Below the pieces are notes generated by a model that had not been told where the DNA came from, did no database searches, and saw only the letters and a program-made list of their open reading frames with translations. DNA of 64,000 bases from Siphonodentalium dalli (lineage: Eukaryota > Mollusca > Scaphopoda > Gadilida > Siphonodentaliidae). The stretch's first letter is position 1. Each line of letters begins with the position of its first letter. The translations under genes and the position numbers were made by a program. Shown here in pieces: positions 12,901-27,610 of the stretch. Location of the stretch: the NCBI GenBank assembly GCA_032622095.1, contig CP136064.1:868001-932000 (forward strand). The letters run 5' to 3'.

Positions 12901-15900
12901 CATAAGTAACACAGTCACCAACTTTAAGGGGTATCTGCTATAGACTGGTTCCATGGTGGAGTACGGTTGGATATTTTCAATTTGGCGCTTGTTTCTCCAT
13001 ACCGCGCCATGTCAAATCTGGCCATATCCGAATCGGGTTGTCATTTACAATGACTGCAGAAAATAAATATCTTCATGTTGGAATGCAAATGTTTGTTTAA
13101 AGGAACAGATGTATCTCAACTTAAAGGGACATAAGTAACACAGTCACCAACTTAAAGGGGTATCTGCTATAGACTGGTTCCATGGTGGAGTACGGTTGGA
13201 TATTTTCAATTTGGCGCATGTTTCTCCATACCGCGCCATGTCAAATCTGGCCCTATCCGAATCGGGTTGTCATTTACAATGACTGCAGAAAATATATATC
13301 TTCATGGTGGAATGCAAATGTATGTTTAAAGGAACAGATGTATCTCAACTTAAAGGGACATAAGTAACACAGTCACCAACTTTAAGGGGTATCTGCTATA
13401 GACTGGTTCCATGGTGGAGTACGGTTGGATATTTTCAATTTGGAGCATGTTTCTCCATACCGCGCCATGTCAAATCTGGCCATATCCGAATCGGGTTGTC
13501 ATTTACAATGACTGCAGAAAATATATATCTTCATGTTGGAATGCAAATGAATGTTTAAAGGAACAGATGTATCTCAACTTAAAGGGACATAAGTAACACC
13601 GTCACCAACTTTAAGGGGTATCTGCTATAGATTGGTTACATGGTGGAGTATGGTTGGATATTTTCAATTTTGCGCATGTTTCTCCATACCGCGCCATGTA
13701 AAATCTGGCCATATCCGAATCGGGTTGTCATTTACAATGACTGCAGAAAATAAATATCTTCATGTTGGACTGCAAATGTATGTTTAAAGGAACAGATGTA
13801 TCTCAACTTAAAGGGACATAAGTAACACAGTCACCAACTTAAAGAGGTGTCTGATTTAGACTGGTTCCATGGTGGAGTACGGTTGGATATTTTCTATTTG
13901 GCGCATGTTTCTCCATACCGCGCCATGTCAAATCTGGCCATATCCGAATCGGGTTGTCATTTACAATGACTACAGAAAATTAATATCTTCATGTTGGAAT
14001 GCAAATGTATGTTTAGAGGAACAGATGTATCTCAACTTAAAGGGACATAAGTAACACAGTCACCAACTTTAAGGGGTATCTGCTATAGACTGGTTCCATG
14101 GTGGAGTACGGTTGGATATTTTCTATTTGGCGCATGTTTCTCCATACCGCGCCATGTCAAATCTGGCCATATCCGAATCGGGTTGTCATTTACAATGACT
14201 ACAGAAAATAAATATCTTCATGTTGGAATGCAAATGTATGTTTAGAGGAACAGATGTATCTCAACTTAAAGGGACATAAGTAACACAGTCACCAACTTTA
14301 AGGGGTATCTGCTATAGACTGGTTCCATGGTGGAGTACGGTTGGATATTTACTATTTGGCGCATGTTTCTCCATACCGCGCCATGTCAAATCTGGCCATA
14401 TCCGAATCGGGTTGTCATTTACAATGACTACAGAAAATATATATCTTCATGTTGGAATGCAAATGTATGTTTAAAGGAACAGATGTATCTCAACTTAAAG
14501 GGACATAAGTAACACCGTCACCAACTTTAAGGGGTATCTGCTAAGACTGGTTCCATGGTGGAGTACTGTTGTATATTTTCAATTTGGCGCATGTTTTTCC
14601 ATACCGCGCCATGTCAAATCTGGCCATATCCGAATCGGGTTGTCATTTACAATGACTACAGAAAATAAATATCTTCATGTTGGAATGCAAATGTATGTTT
14701 AAAGGAACAGATGTATCTCAACTTAAAGGGACATAAGTAACACAGTCACCAACTGTAAGGGGTATCTGCTATAGACTGGTTCCATGGTGGAGTACGGTTG
14801 GATATTTTCAATTTGGCGCTTGTTTCTCCATACCGCGCCATGTCAAATCTGGCCATATCCGAATCGGGTTGTCATTTACAATGACTGCAGAAAATATATA
14901 TCTTCATGGTGGAATGCAAATGTATGTTTAAAGGAACAGATGTATCTCAACTTAAAGGGACATAAGTAACACAGTCACCAACTTAAAGGGGTATCTGCTA
15001 TAGACTGGTTCCATGGTGGAGTACGGTTGGATATTTTCAATTTGGCGCATGTTTCTCCCTACCGCGCCATGTCAAATCTGGCCATATCCGAATCGGGTTG
15101 TCATTTACAATGACTACAGAAAATAAATATCTTCATGTTGGAATGCAAATGTATGTTTAAAGGAACAGATGTATCTCAACTTAAAGGGACATAAGTAACA
15201 CAGTCACCAACTTTAAGGGGTATCTGCTATAGACTGGTTCCATGGTGGAGTACGGTTGGATATTTTCAATTTGGCGCTTGTTTCTCCATACCGCGCCATG
15301 TCAAATCTGGCCATATCCGAATCGGGTTGTCATTTACAATGACTGCAGAAAATATATATCTTCATGTTGGAATGCAAATGTATGTTTAAAGGAACAGATG
15401 TATCTCAACTTAAAGGGACATAAGTAACACAGTCACCAACTTTAAGGGGTATCTGCTATAGACTGGTTCCATGGTGGAGTACGGTTGGATATTTTCTATT
15501 TGGCGCATGTTTCTCCATACCGCGCCATGTCAAATCTGGCCATATCCGAATCGGGTTGTCATTTACAATGACTGCAGAAAATATATATCTTCATGTTGGA
15601 ATGCAAATGTATGTTTAAAGGAACAGATGTATCTCAACTTAAAGGGACATAAGTAACACAGTCACCAACTTTAAGGGGTATCTGCTATAGACTGGTTCCA
15701 TGGTGGAGTACGGTTGGATATTTTCAATTTGGCGCATGTTTCTCCCTACCGCGCCATGTCAGATCTGGCCATATCCGAATCGGGTTGTCATTTACAATGA
15801 CTGCAGAAAATAAATATCTTCATGTTGGAATGCAAATGTATGTTTAAAGGAACAGATGTATCTCAACTTAAAGGGACATAAGTAACACAGTCACCAACTT

Positions 15901-18900
15901 TAAGGGGTATCTGCTATAGACTGGTTACATGGTGGAGTACGGTTGGATATTTTCAATTTTGCGCATGTTTCTCCATACCGCGCCATGTCAAATCTGGCCA
16001 TATCCTAATCGGGTTGTCATTTACAATGACTGCAGCAAATAAATATCTTCATGTTAGAATGCAAATGTATGTTTAAAGGAACAGATGTATCTCAACTTAA
16101 AGGGACATAAGTAACACAGTCACCAACTTAAAGAGGTGTCTGATTTAGACTGGTTCCATGGTGGAGTACGGTTGGATATTTTCTATTTGGCGCATGTTTC
16201 TCCATACCGCGCCATGTCAAATCTGGCCATATCCGAATCGGGTTGTCATTTACAATGACTACAGAAAATAAATATCTTCATGTTGGAATGCAAATGTATG
16301 TTTAAAGAAACAGATGTATCTCAACTTAAAGGGACATAAGTAACACAGTCACCAACTTTAAGGGGTATCTGCTATAGACTGGTTCCATGGTGGAGTACTG
16401 TTGGATATTTTCAATTTGGCGCATGTTTCTCCCTACCGCGCCATGTCAAATCTGGCCATATCCGAATCGGGTTGTCATTTACAATGACTACAGAAAATAA
16501 ATATCTTCATGTTGGAAAGCAAATGTATGTTTAAAGGAACAGATGTAACTCAACTTAAAGGGACATAAGTAACACAGTCACCAACTTAAAGGGGTATCTG
16601 CTATAGACTGGTTCCATGGTGGAGTACGGTTGGATATTTTCAATTTGGCGCATGTTTCTCCATACCGCGCCATGTCAAATCTGGCCATATCCGAATCGGG
16701 TTGTTATTTACAATGACTGCAGAAAATATATATCTTCATGGTGGAATGCAAATGTATGTTTAAAGGAACAGATGTATCTCAACTTAAAGGGACATAAGTA
16801 ACACAGTCACCAACTTAAAGGGGTATCTGCTATAGACTGGTTCCATGGTGGAGTACGGTTGGATATTTTCAATTTGGCGCATGTTTCTCCCTACCGCGCC
16901 ATGTCAAATCTGGCCATATCCGAATCGGGTTGTCATTTACAATGACTACAGAAAATAAATATCTTCATGTTGGAATGCAAATGTATGTTTAAAGGAACAG
17001 ATGTATCTCAACTTAAAGGGACATAAGTAACACAGTCACCAACTGTAAGGGGTATCTGCTATAGACTGGTTCCATGGTGGAGTACGGTTGGATATTTTCA
17101 ATTTGGCGCTTGTTTCTCCATACCGCGCCATGTCAAATCTGGCCATATCCGAATCGGGTTGTCATTTACAATGACTGCAGAAAATATATATCTTCATGGT
17201 GGAATGCAAATGTATGTTTAAAGGAACAGATGTATCTCAACTTAAAGGGACATAAGTAACACAGTCACCAACTTAAAGGGGTATCTGCTATAGACTGGTT
17301 CCATGGTGGAGTACGGTTGGATATTTTCAATTTGGCGCATGTTTCTCCCTACCGCGCCATGTCAAATCTGGCCATATCCGAATCGGGTTGTCATTTACAA
17401 TGACTACAGAAAATAAATATCTTCATGTTGGAATGCAAATGTATGTTTAAAGGAACAGATGTATCTCAACTTAAAGGGACATAAGTAACACAGTCACCAA
17501 CTTTAAGGGGTATCTGCTATAGACTGGTTCCATGGTGGAGTACGGTTGGATATTTTCAATTTGGCGCTTGTTTCTCCATACCGCGCCATGTCAAATCTGG
17601 CCATATCCGAATCGGGTTGTCATTTACAATGACTGCAGAAAATATATATCTTCATGTTGGAATGCAAATGTTTGTTTAAAGGAACAGATGTATCTCAACT
17701 TAAAGGGACATAAGTAACACAGTCACCAACTTAAAGGGGTATCTGCTATAGACTGGTTCCATGGTGGAGTACGGTTGGATATTTTCAATTTGGCGCATGT
17801 TTCTCCATACCGCGCCATGTCAAATCTGGCCCTATCCGAATCGGGTTGTCATTTACAATGACTGCAGAAAATATATATCTTCATGGTGGAATGCAAATGT
17901 ATGTTTAAAGGAACAGATGTATCTCAACTTAAAGGGACATAAGTAACACAGTCACCAACTTTAAGGGGTATCTGCTATAGACTGGTTCCATGGTGGAGTA
18001 CGGTTGGATATTTTCAATTTGGAGCATGTTTCTCCATACCGCGCCATGTCAAATCTGGCCATATCCGAATCGGGTTGTCATTTACAATGACTGCAGAAAA
18101 TATATATCTTCATGTTGGAATGCAAATGAATGTTTAAAGGAACAGATGTATCTCAACTTAAAGGGACATAAGTAACACCGTCACCAACTTTAAGGGGTAT
18201 CTGCTATAGATTGGTTACATGGTGGAGTATGGTTGGATATTTTCAATTTTGCGCATGTTTCTCCATACCGCGCCATGTAAAATCTGGCCATATCCGAATC
18301 GGGTTGTCATTTACAATGACTGCAGAAAATAAATATCTTCATGTTGGACTGCAAATGTATGTTTAAAGGAACAGATGTATCTCAACTTAAAGGGACATAA
18401 GTAACACAGTCACCAACTTAAAGAGGTGTCTGATTTAGACTGGTTCCATGGTGGAGTACGGTTGGATATTTTCTATTTGGCGCATGTTTCTCCATACCGC
18501 GCCATGTCAAATCTGGCCATATCCGAATCGGGTTGTCATTTACAATGACTACAGAAAATAAATATCTTCATGTTGGAATGCAAATGTATGTTTAGAGGAA
18601 CAGATGTATCTCAACTTAAAGGGACATAAGTAACACAGTCACCAACTTTAAGGGGTATCTGCTATAGACTGGTTCCATGGTGGAGTACGGTTGGATATTT
18701 TCTATTTGGCGCATGTTTCTCCATACCGCGCCATGTCAAATCTGGCCATATCCGAATCGGGTTGTCATTTACAATGACTACAGAAAATAAATATCTTCAT
18801 GTTGGAATGCAAATGTATGTTTAGAGGAACAGATGTATCTCAACTTAAAGGGACATAAGTAACACAGTCACCAACTTTAAGGGGTATCTGCTATAGACTG

Positions 18901-19118
18901 GTTCCATGGTGGAGTACGGTTGGATATTTACTATTTGGCGCATGTTTCTCCATACCGCGCCATGTCAAATCTGGCCATATCCGAATCGGGTTGTCATTTA
19001 CAATGACTACAGAAAATATATATCTTCATGTTGGAATGCAAATGTATGTTTAAAGGAACAGATGTATCTCAACTTAAAGGGACATAAGTAACACCGTCAC
19101 CAACTTTAAGGGGTATCT
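9961..19118 (+). repeat. Two further 4,579-bp HOR units
   Basis: GCTAAGAC markers at 9961, 14540 and 19119 are spaced exactly 4,579 bp. The units differ by private single changes, for example T at 13981 (AAAATTAATATC in place of AAAATAAATATC) and TATATATC before a GTTTG-type monomer near 17640. These few differences indicate recent amplification. Confidence 0.92.
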
Positions 19119-20033
19119 GCTAAGACTGGTTCCATGGTGGAGTACTGTTGTATATTTTCAATTTGGCGCATGTTTTTCCATACCGCGCCATGTCAAATCT
19201 GGCCATATCCGAATCGGGTTGTCATTTACAATGACTACAGAAAATAAATATCTTCATGTTGGAATGCAAATGTATGTTTAAAGGAACAGATGTATCTCAA
19301 CTTAAAGGGACATAAGTAACACAGTCACCAACTTAAAGAGGTGTCTGATTTAGACTGGTTCCATGGTGGAGTACGGTTGGATATTTTCTATTTGGCGCAT
19401 GTTTCTCCATACCGCGCCATGTCAAATCTGGCCATATCCGAATCGGGTTGTCATTTACAATGACTACAGAAAATAAATATCTTCATGTTGGAATGCAAAT
19501 GTATGTTTAGAGGAACAGATGTATCTCAACTTAAAGGGACATAAGTAACACAGTCACCAACTTTAAGGGGTATCTGCTATAGACTGGTTCCATGGTGGAG
19601 TACGGTTGGATATTTTCTATTTGGCGCATGTTTCTCCATACCGCGCCATGTCAAATCTGGCCATATCCGAATCGGGTTGTCATTTACAATGACTACAGAA
19701 AATAAATATCTTCATGTTGGAATGCAAATGTATGTTTAGAGGAACAGATGTATCTCAACTTAAAGGGACATAAGTAACACAGTCACCAACTTTAAGGGGT
19801 ATCTGCTATAGACTGGTTCCATGGTGGAGTACGGTTGGATATTTACTATTTGGCGCATGTTTCTCCATACCGCGCCATGTCAAATCTGGCCATATCCGAA
19901 TCGGGTTGTCATTTACAATGACTACAGAAAATATATATCTTCATGTTGGAATGCAAATGTATGTTTAAAGGAACAGATGTATCTCAACTTAAAGGGACAT
20001 AAGTAACACCGTCACCAACTTTAAGGGGTATCT
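19119..20033 (+). repeat. Second 915-bp four-monomer sub-duplication
   Basis: The markers at 19119 and 20034 are again 915 bp apart, with the same four monomer types as 9046-9960. Because it recurs 10,073 bp after the first, it was probably copied together with two 4,579-bp units as part of a larger repeat. Confidence 0.9.
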
Positions 20034-23000
20034 GCTAAGACTGGTTCCATGGTGGAGTACTGTTGTATATTTTCAATTTGGCGCATGTTTTTCCATACCG
20101 CGCCATGTCAAATCTGGCCATATCCGAATCGGGTTGTCATTTACAATGACTACAGAAAATAAATATCTTCATGTTGGAATGCAAATGTATGTTTAAAGGA
20201 ACAGATGTATCTCAACTTAAAGGGACATAAGTAACACAGTCACCAACTGTAAGGGGTATCTGCTATAGACTGGTTCCATGGTGGAGTACGGTTGGATATT
20301 TTCAATTTGGCGCTTGTTTCTCCATACCGCGCCATGTCAAATCTGGCCATATCCGAATCGGGTTGTCATTTACAATGACTGCAGAAAATATATATCTTCA
20401 TGGTGGAATGCAAATGTATGTTTAAAGGAACAGATGTATCTCAACTTAAAGGGACATAAGTAACACAGTCACCAACTTAAAGGGGTATCTGCTATAGACT
20501 GGTTCCATGGTGGAGTACGGTTGGATATTTTCAATTTGGCGCATGTTTCTCCCTACCGCGCCATGTCAAATCTGGCCATATCCGAATCGGGTTGTCATTT
20601 ACAATGACTACAGAAAATAAATATCTTCATGTTGGAATGCAAATGTATGTTTAAAGGAACAGATGTATCTCAACTTAAAGGGACATAAGTAACACAGTCA
20701 CCAACTTTAAGGGGTATCTGCTATAGACTGGTTCCATGGTGGAGTACGGTTGGATATTTTCAATTTGGCGCTTGTTTCTCCATACCGCGCCATGTCAAAT
20801 CTGGCCATATCCGAATCGGGTTGTCATTTACAATGACTGCAGAAAATATATATCTTCATGTTGGAATGCAAATGTATGTTTAAAGGAACAGATGTATCTC
20901 AACTTAAAGGGACATAAGTAACACAGTCACCAACTTTAAGGGGTATCTGCTATAGACTGGTTCCATGGTGGAGTACGGTTGGATATTTTCTATTTGGCGC
21001 ATGTTTCTCCATACCGCGCCATGTCAAATCTGGCCATATCCGAATCGGGTTGTCATTTACAATGACTGCAGAAAATATATATCTTCATGTTGGAATGCAA
21101 ATGTATGTTTAAAGGAACAGATGTATCTCAACTTAAAGGGACATAAGTAACACAGTCACCAACTTTAAGGGGTATCTGCTATAGACTGGTTCCATGGTGG
21201 AGTACGGTTGGATATTTTCAATTTGGCGCATGTTTCTCCCTACCGCGCCATGTCAGATCTGGCCATATCCGAATCGGGTTGTCATTTACAATGACTGCAG
21301 AAAATAAATATCTTCATGTTGGAATGCAAATGTATGTTTAAAGGAACAGATGTATCTCAACTTAAAGGGACATAAGTAACACAGTCACCAACTTTAAGGG
21401 GTATCTGCTATAGACTGGTTACATGGTGGAGTACGGTTGGATATTTTCAATTTTGCGCATGTTTCTCCATACCGCGCCATGTCAAATCTGGCCATATCCT
21501 AATCGGGTTGTCATTTACAATGACTGCAGCAAATAAATATCTTCATGTTAGAATGCAAATGTATGTTTAAAGGAACAGATGTATCTCAACTTAAAGGGAC
21601 ATAAGTAACACAGTCACCAACTTAAAGAGGTGTCTGATTTAGACTGGTTCCATGGTGGAGTACGGTTGGATATTTTCTATTTGGCGCATGTTTCTCCATA
21701 CCGCGCCATGTCAAATCTGGCCATATCCGAATCGGGTTGTCATTTACAATGACTACAGAAAATAAATATCTTCATGTTGGAATGCAAATGTATGTTTAAA
21801 GAAACAGATGTATCTCAACTTAAAGGGACATAAGTAACACAGTCACCAACTTTAAGGGGTATCTGCTATAGACTGGTTCCATGGTGGAGTACTGTTGGAT
21901 ATTTTCAATTTGGCGCATGTTTCTCCCTACCGCGCCATGTCAAATCTGGCCATATCCGAATCGGGTTGTCATTTACAATGACTACAGAAAATAAATATCT
22001 TCATGTTGGAAAGCAAATGTATGTTTAAAGGAACAGATGTAACTCAACTTAAAGGGACATAAGTAACACAGTCACCAACTTAAAGGGGTATCTGCTATAG
22101 ACTGGTTCCATGGTGGAGTACGGTTGGATATTTTCAATTTGGCGCATGTTTCTCCATACCGCGCCATGTCAAATCTGGCCATATCCGAATCGGGTTGTTA
22201 TTTACAATGACTGCAGAAAATATATATCTTCATGGTGGAATGCAAATGTATGTTTAAAGGAACAGATGTATCTCAACTTAAAGGGACATAAGTAACACAG
22301 TCACCAACTTAAAGGGGTATCTGCTATAGACTGGTTCCATGGTGGAGTACGGTTGGATATTTTCAATTTGGCGCATGTTTCTCCCTACCGCGCCATGTCA
22401 AATCTGGCCATATCCGAATCGGGTTGTCATTTACAATGACTACAGAAAATAAATATCTTCATGTTGGAATGCAAATGTATGTTTAAAGGAACAGATGTAT
22501 CTCAACTTAAAGGGACATAAGTAACACAGTCACCAACTGTAAGGGGTATCTGCTATAGACTGGTTCCATGGTGGAGTACGGTTGGATATTTTCAATTTGG
22601 CGCTTGTTTCTCCATACCGCGCCATGTCAAATCTGGCCATATCCGAATCGGGTTGTCATTTACAATGACTGCAGAAAATATATATCTTCATGGTGGAATG
22701 CAAATGTATGTTTAAAGGAACAGATGTATCTCAACTTAAAGGGACATAAGTAACACAGTCACCAACTTAAAGGGGTATCTGCTATAGACTGGTTCCATGG
22801 TGGAGTACGGTTGGATATTTTCAATTTGGCGCATGTTTCTCCCTACCGCGCCATGTCAAATCTGGCCATATCCGAATCGGGTTGTCATTTACAATGACTA
22901 CAGAAAATAAATATCTTCATGTTGGAATGCAAATGTATGTTTAAAGGAACAGATGTATCTCAACTTAAAGGGACATAAGTAACACAGTCACCAACTTTAA

Positions 23001-25757
23001 GGGGTATCTGCTATAGACTGGTTCCATGGTGGAGTACGGTTGGATATTTTCAATTTGGCGCTTGTTTCTCCATACCGCGCCATGTCAAATCTGGCCATAT
23101 CCGAATCGGGTTGTCATTTACAATGACTGCAGAAAATAAATATCTTCATGTTGGAATGCAAATGTTTGTTTAAAGGAACAGATGTATCTCAACTTAAAGG
23201 GACATAAGTAACACAGTCACCAACTTAAAGGGGTATCTGCTATAGACTGGTTCCATGGTGGAGTACGGTTGGATATTTTCAATTTGGCGCATGTTTCTCC
23301 ATACCGCGCCATGTCAAATCTGGCCCTATCCGAATCAGGTTGTCATTTACAATGACTGCAGAAAATATATATCTTCATGGTGGAATGCAAATGTATGTTT
23401 AAAGGAACAGATGTATCTCAACTTAAAGGGACATAAGTAACACAGTCACCAACTTTAAGGGGTATCTGCTATAGACTGGTTCCATGGTGGAGTACGGTTG
23501 GATATTTTCAATTTGGAGCATGTTTCTCCATACCGCGCCATGTCAAATCTGGCCATATCCGAATCGGGTTGTCATTTACAATGACTGCAGAAAATATATA
23601 TCTTCATGTTGGAATGCAAATGAATGTTTAAAGGAACAGATGTATCTCAACTTAAAGGGACATAAGTAACACCGTCACCAACTTTAAGGGGTATCTGCTA
23701 TAGATTGGTTACATGGTGGAGTATGGTTGGATATTTTCAATTTTGCGCATGTTTCTCCATACCGCGCCATGTAAAATCTGGCCATATCCGAATCGGGTTG
23801 TCATTTACAATGACTGCAGAAAATAAATATCTTCATGTTGGACTGCAAATGTATGTTTAAAGGAACAGATGTATCTCAACTTAAAGGGACATAAGTAACA
23901 CAGTCACCAACTTAAAGAGGTGTCTGATTTAGACTGGTTCCATGGTGGAGTACGGTTGGATATTTTCTATTTGGCGCATGTTTCTCCATACCGCGCCATG
24001 TCAAATCTGGCCATATCCGAATCGGGTTGTCATTTACAATGACTACAGAAAATAAATATCTTCATGTTGGAATGCAAATGTATGTTTAGAGGAACAGATG
24101 TATCTCAACTTAAAGGGACATAAGTAACACAGTCACCAACTTTAAGGGGTATCTGCTATAGACTGGTTCCATGGTGGAGTACGGTTGGATATTTTCTATT
24201 TGGCGCATGTTTCTCCATACCGCGCCATGTCAAATCTGGCCATATCCGAATCGGGTTGTCATTTACAATGACTACAGAAAATAAATATCTTCATGTTGGA
24301 ATGCAAATGTATGTTTAGAGGAACAGATGTATCTCAACTTAAAGGGACATAAGTAACACAGTCACCAACTTTAAGGGGTATCTGCTATAGACTGGTTCCA
24401 TGGTGGAGTACGGTTGGATATTTACTATTTGGCGCATGTTTCTCCATACCGCGCCATGTCAAATCTGGCCATATCCGAATCGGGTTGTCATTTACAATGA
24501 CTGCAGAAAATATATATCTTCATGGTGGAATGCAAATGTATGTTTAAAGGAACAGATGTATCTCAACTTAAAGGGACATAAGTAACACAGTCACCAACTT
24601 TAAGGGGTATCTGCTATAGACTGGTTCCATGGTGGAGTACGGTTGGATATTTTCAATTTGGAGCATGTTTCTCCATACCGCGCCATGTCAAATCTGGCCA
24701 TATCCGAATCGGGTTGTCATTTACAATGACTGCAGAAAATATATATCTTCATGTTGGAATGCAAATAAATGTTTAAAGGAACAGATGTATCTCAACTTAA
24801 AGGGACATAAGTAACACCGTCACCAACTTTAAGGGGTATCTGCTATAGATTGGTTACATGGTGGAGTATGGTTGGATATTTTCAATTTTGCGCATGTTTC
24901 TCCATACCGCGCCATGTAAAATCTGGCCATATCCGAATCGGGTTGTCATTTACAATGACTGCAGAAAATAAATATCTTCATGTTGGACTGCAAATGTATG
25001 TTTAAAGGAACAGATGTATCTCAACTTAAAGGGACATAAGTAACACAGTCACCAACTTAAAGAGGTGTCTGATTTAGACTGGTTCCATGGTGGAGTACGG
25101 TTGGATATTTTCTATTTGGCGCATGTTTCTCCATACCGCGCCATGTCAAATCTGGCCATATCCGAATCGGGTTGTCATTTACAATGACTACAGAAAATAA
25201 ATATCTTCATGTTGGAATGCAAATGTATGTTTAGAGGAACAGATGTATCTCAACTTAAAGGGACATAAGTAACACAGTCACCAACTTTAAGGGGTATCTG
25301 CTATAGACTGGTTCCATGGTGGAGTACGGTTGGATATTTTCTATTTGGCGCATGTTTCTCCATACCGCGCCATGTCAAATCTGGCCATATCCGAATCGGG
25401 TTGTCATTTACAATGACTACAGAAAATAAATATCTTCATGTTGGAATGCAAATGTATGTTTAGAGGAACAGATGTATCTCAACTTAAAGGGACATAAGTA
25501 ACACAGTCACCAACTTTAAGGGGTATCTGCTATAGACTGGTTCCATGGTGGAGTACGGTTGGATATTTACTATTTGGCGCATGTTTCTCCATACCGCGCC
25601 ATGTCAAATCTGGCCATATCCGAATCGGGTTGTCATTTACAATGACTACAGAAAATATATATCTTCATGTTGGAATGCAAATGTATGTTTAAAGGAACAG
25701 ATGTATCTCAACTTAAAGGGACATAAGTAACACCGTCACCAACTTTAAGGGGTATCT
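20034..25757 (+). repeat. 5,724-bp HOR variant (25 monomers) with 5-monomer duplication
   Basis: The distance between GCTAAGAC markers is 5,724 bp, which is 4,579 plus 1,145 (5 x 229). The extra five monomers are a tandem copy: the GGAGCATG monomer at 23484 reappears at 24629, and the TTTACTATTT monomer at 24400 reappears at 25545. The monomer at 24400-24628 is a chimera of two types and marks the junction. A private G-to-A change lies near 23337 (AATCAGG). Confidence 0.9.
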
Positions 25758-27610
25758 GCTAAGACTGGTTCCATGGTGGAGTACTGTTGTATATTTTCAA
25801 TTTGGCGCATGTTTTTCCATACCGCGCCATGTCAAATCTGGCCATATCCGAATCGGGTTGTCATTTACAATGACTACAGAAAATAAATATCTTCATGTTG
25901 GAATGCAAATGTATGTTTAAAGGAACAGATGTATCTCAACTTAAAGGGACATAAGTAACACAGTCACCAACTGTAAGGGGTATCTGCTATAGACTGGTTC
26001 CATGGTGGAGTACGGTTGGATATTTTCAATTTGGCGCTTGTTTCTCCATACCGCGCCATGTCAAATCTGGCCATATCCGAATCGGGTTGTCATTTACAAT
26101 GACTGCAGAAAATATATATCTTCATGGTGGAATGCAAATGTATGTTTAAAGGAACAGATGTATCTCAACTTAAAGGGACATAAGTAACACAGTCACCAAC
26201 TTAAAGGGGTATCTGCTATAGACTGGTTCCATGGTGGAGTACGGTTGGATATTTTCAATTTGGCGCATGTTTCTCCCTACCGCGCCATGTCAAATCTGGC
26301 CATATCCGAATCGGGTTGTCATTTACAATGACTACAGAAAATAAATATCTTCATGTTGGAATGCAAATGTATGTTTAAAGGAACAGATGTATCTCAACTT
26401 AAAGGGACATAAGTAACACAGTCACCAACTTTAAGGGGTATCTGCTATAGACTGGTTCCATGGTGGAGTACGGTTGGATATTTTCAATTTGGCGCTTGTT
26501 TCTCCATACCGCGCCATGTCAAATCTGGCCATATCCGAATCGGGTTGTCATTTACAATGACTGCAGAAAATATATATCTTCATGTTGGAATGCAAATGTA
26601 TGTTTAAAGGAACAGATGTATCTCAACTTAAAGGGACATAAGTAACACAGTCACCAACTTTAAGGGGTATCTGCTATAGACTGGTTCCATGGTGGAGTAC
26701 GGTTGGATATTTTCTATTTGGCGCATGTTTCTCCATACCGCGCCATGTCAAATCTGGCCATATCCGAATCGGGTTGTCATTTACAATGACTGCAGAAAAT
26801 ATATATCTTCATGTTGGAATGCAAATGTATGTTTAAAGGAACAGATGTATCTCAACTTAAAGGGACATAAGTAACACAGTCACCAACTTTAAGGGGTATC
26901 TGCTATAGACTGGTTCCATGGTGGAGTACGGTTGGATATTTTCAATTTGGCGCATGTTTCTCCCTACCGCGCCATGTCAGATCTGGCCATATCCGAATCG
27001 GGTTGTCATTTACAATGACTGCAGAAAATAAATATCTTCATGTTGGAATGCAAATGTATGTTTAAAGGAACAGATGTATCTCAACTTAAAGGGACATAAG
27101 TAACACAGTCACCAACTTTAAGGGGTATCTGCTATAGACTGGTTACATGGTGGAGTACGGTTGGATATTTTCAATTTTGCGCATGTTTCTCCATACCGCG
27201 CCATGTCAAATCTGGCCATATCCTAATCGGGTTGTCATTTACAATGACTGCAGCAAATAAATATCTTCATGTTAGAATGCAAATGTATGTTTAAAGGAAC
27301 AGATGTATCTCAACTTAAAGGGACATAAGTAACACAGTCACCAACTTAAAGAGGTGTCTGATTTAGACTGGTTCCATGGTGGAGTACGGTTGGATATTTT
27401 CTATTTGGCGCATGTTTCTCCATACCGCGCCATGTCAAATCTGGCCATATCCGAATCGGGTTGTCATTTACAATGACTACAGAAAATAAATATCTTCATG
27501 TTGGAATGCAAATGTATGTTTAAAGAAACAGATGTATCTCAACTTAAAGGGACATAAGTAACACAGTCACCAACTTTAAGGGGTATCTGCTATAGACTGG
27601 TTCCATGGTG

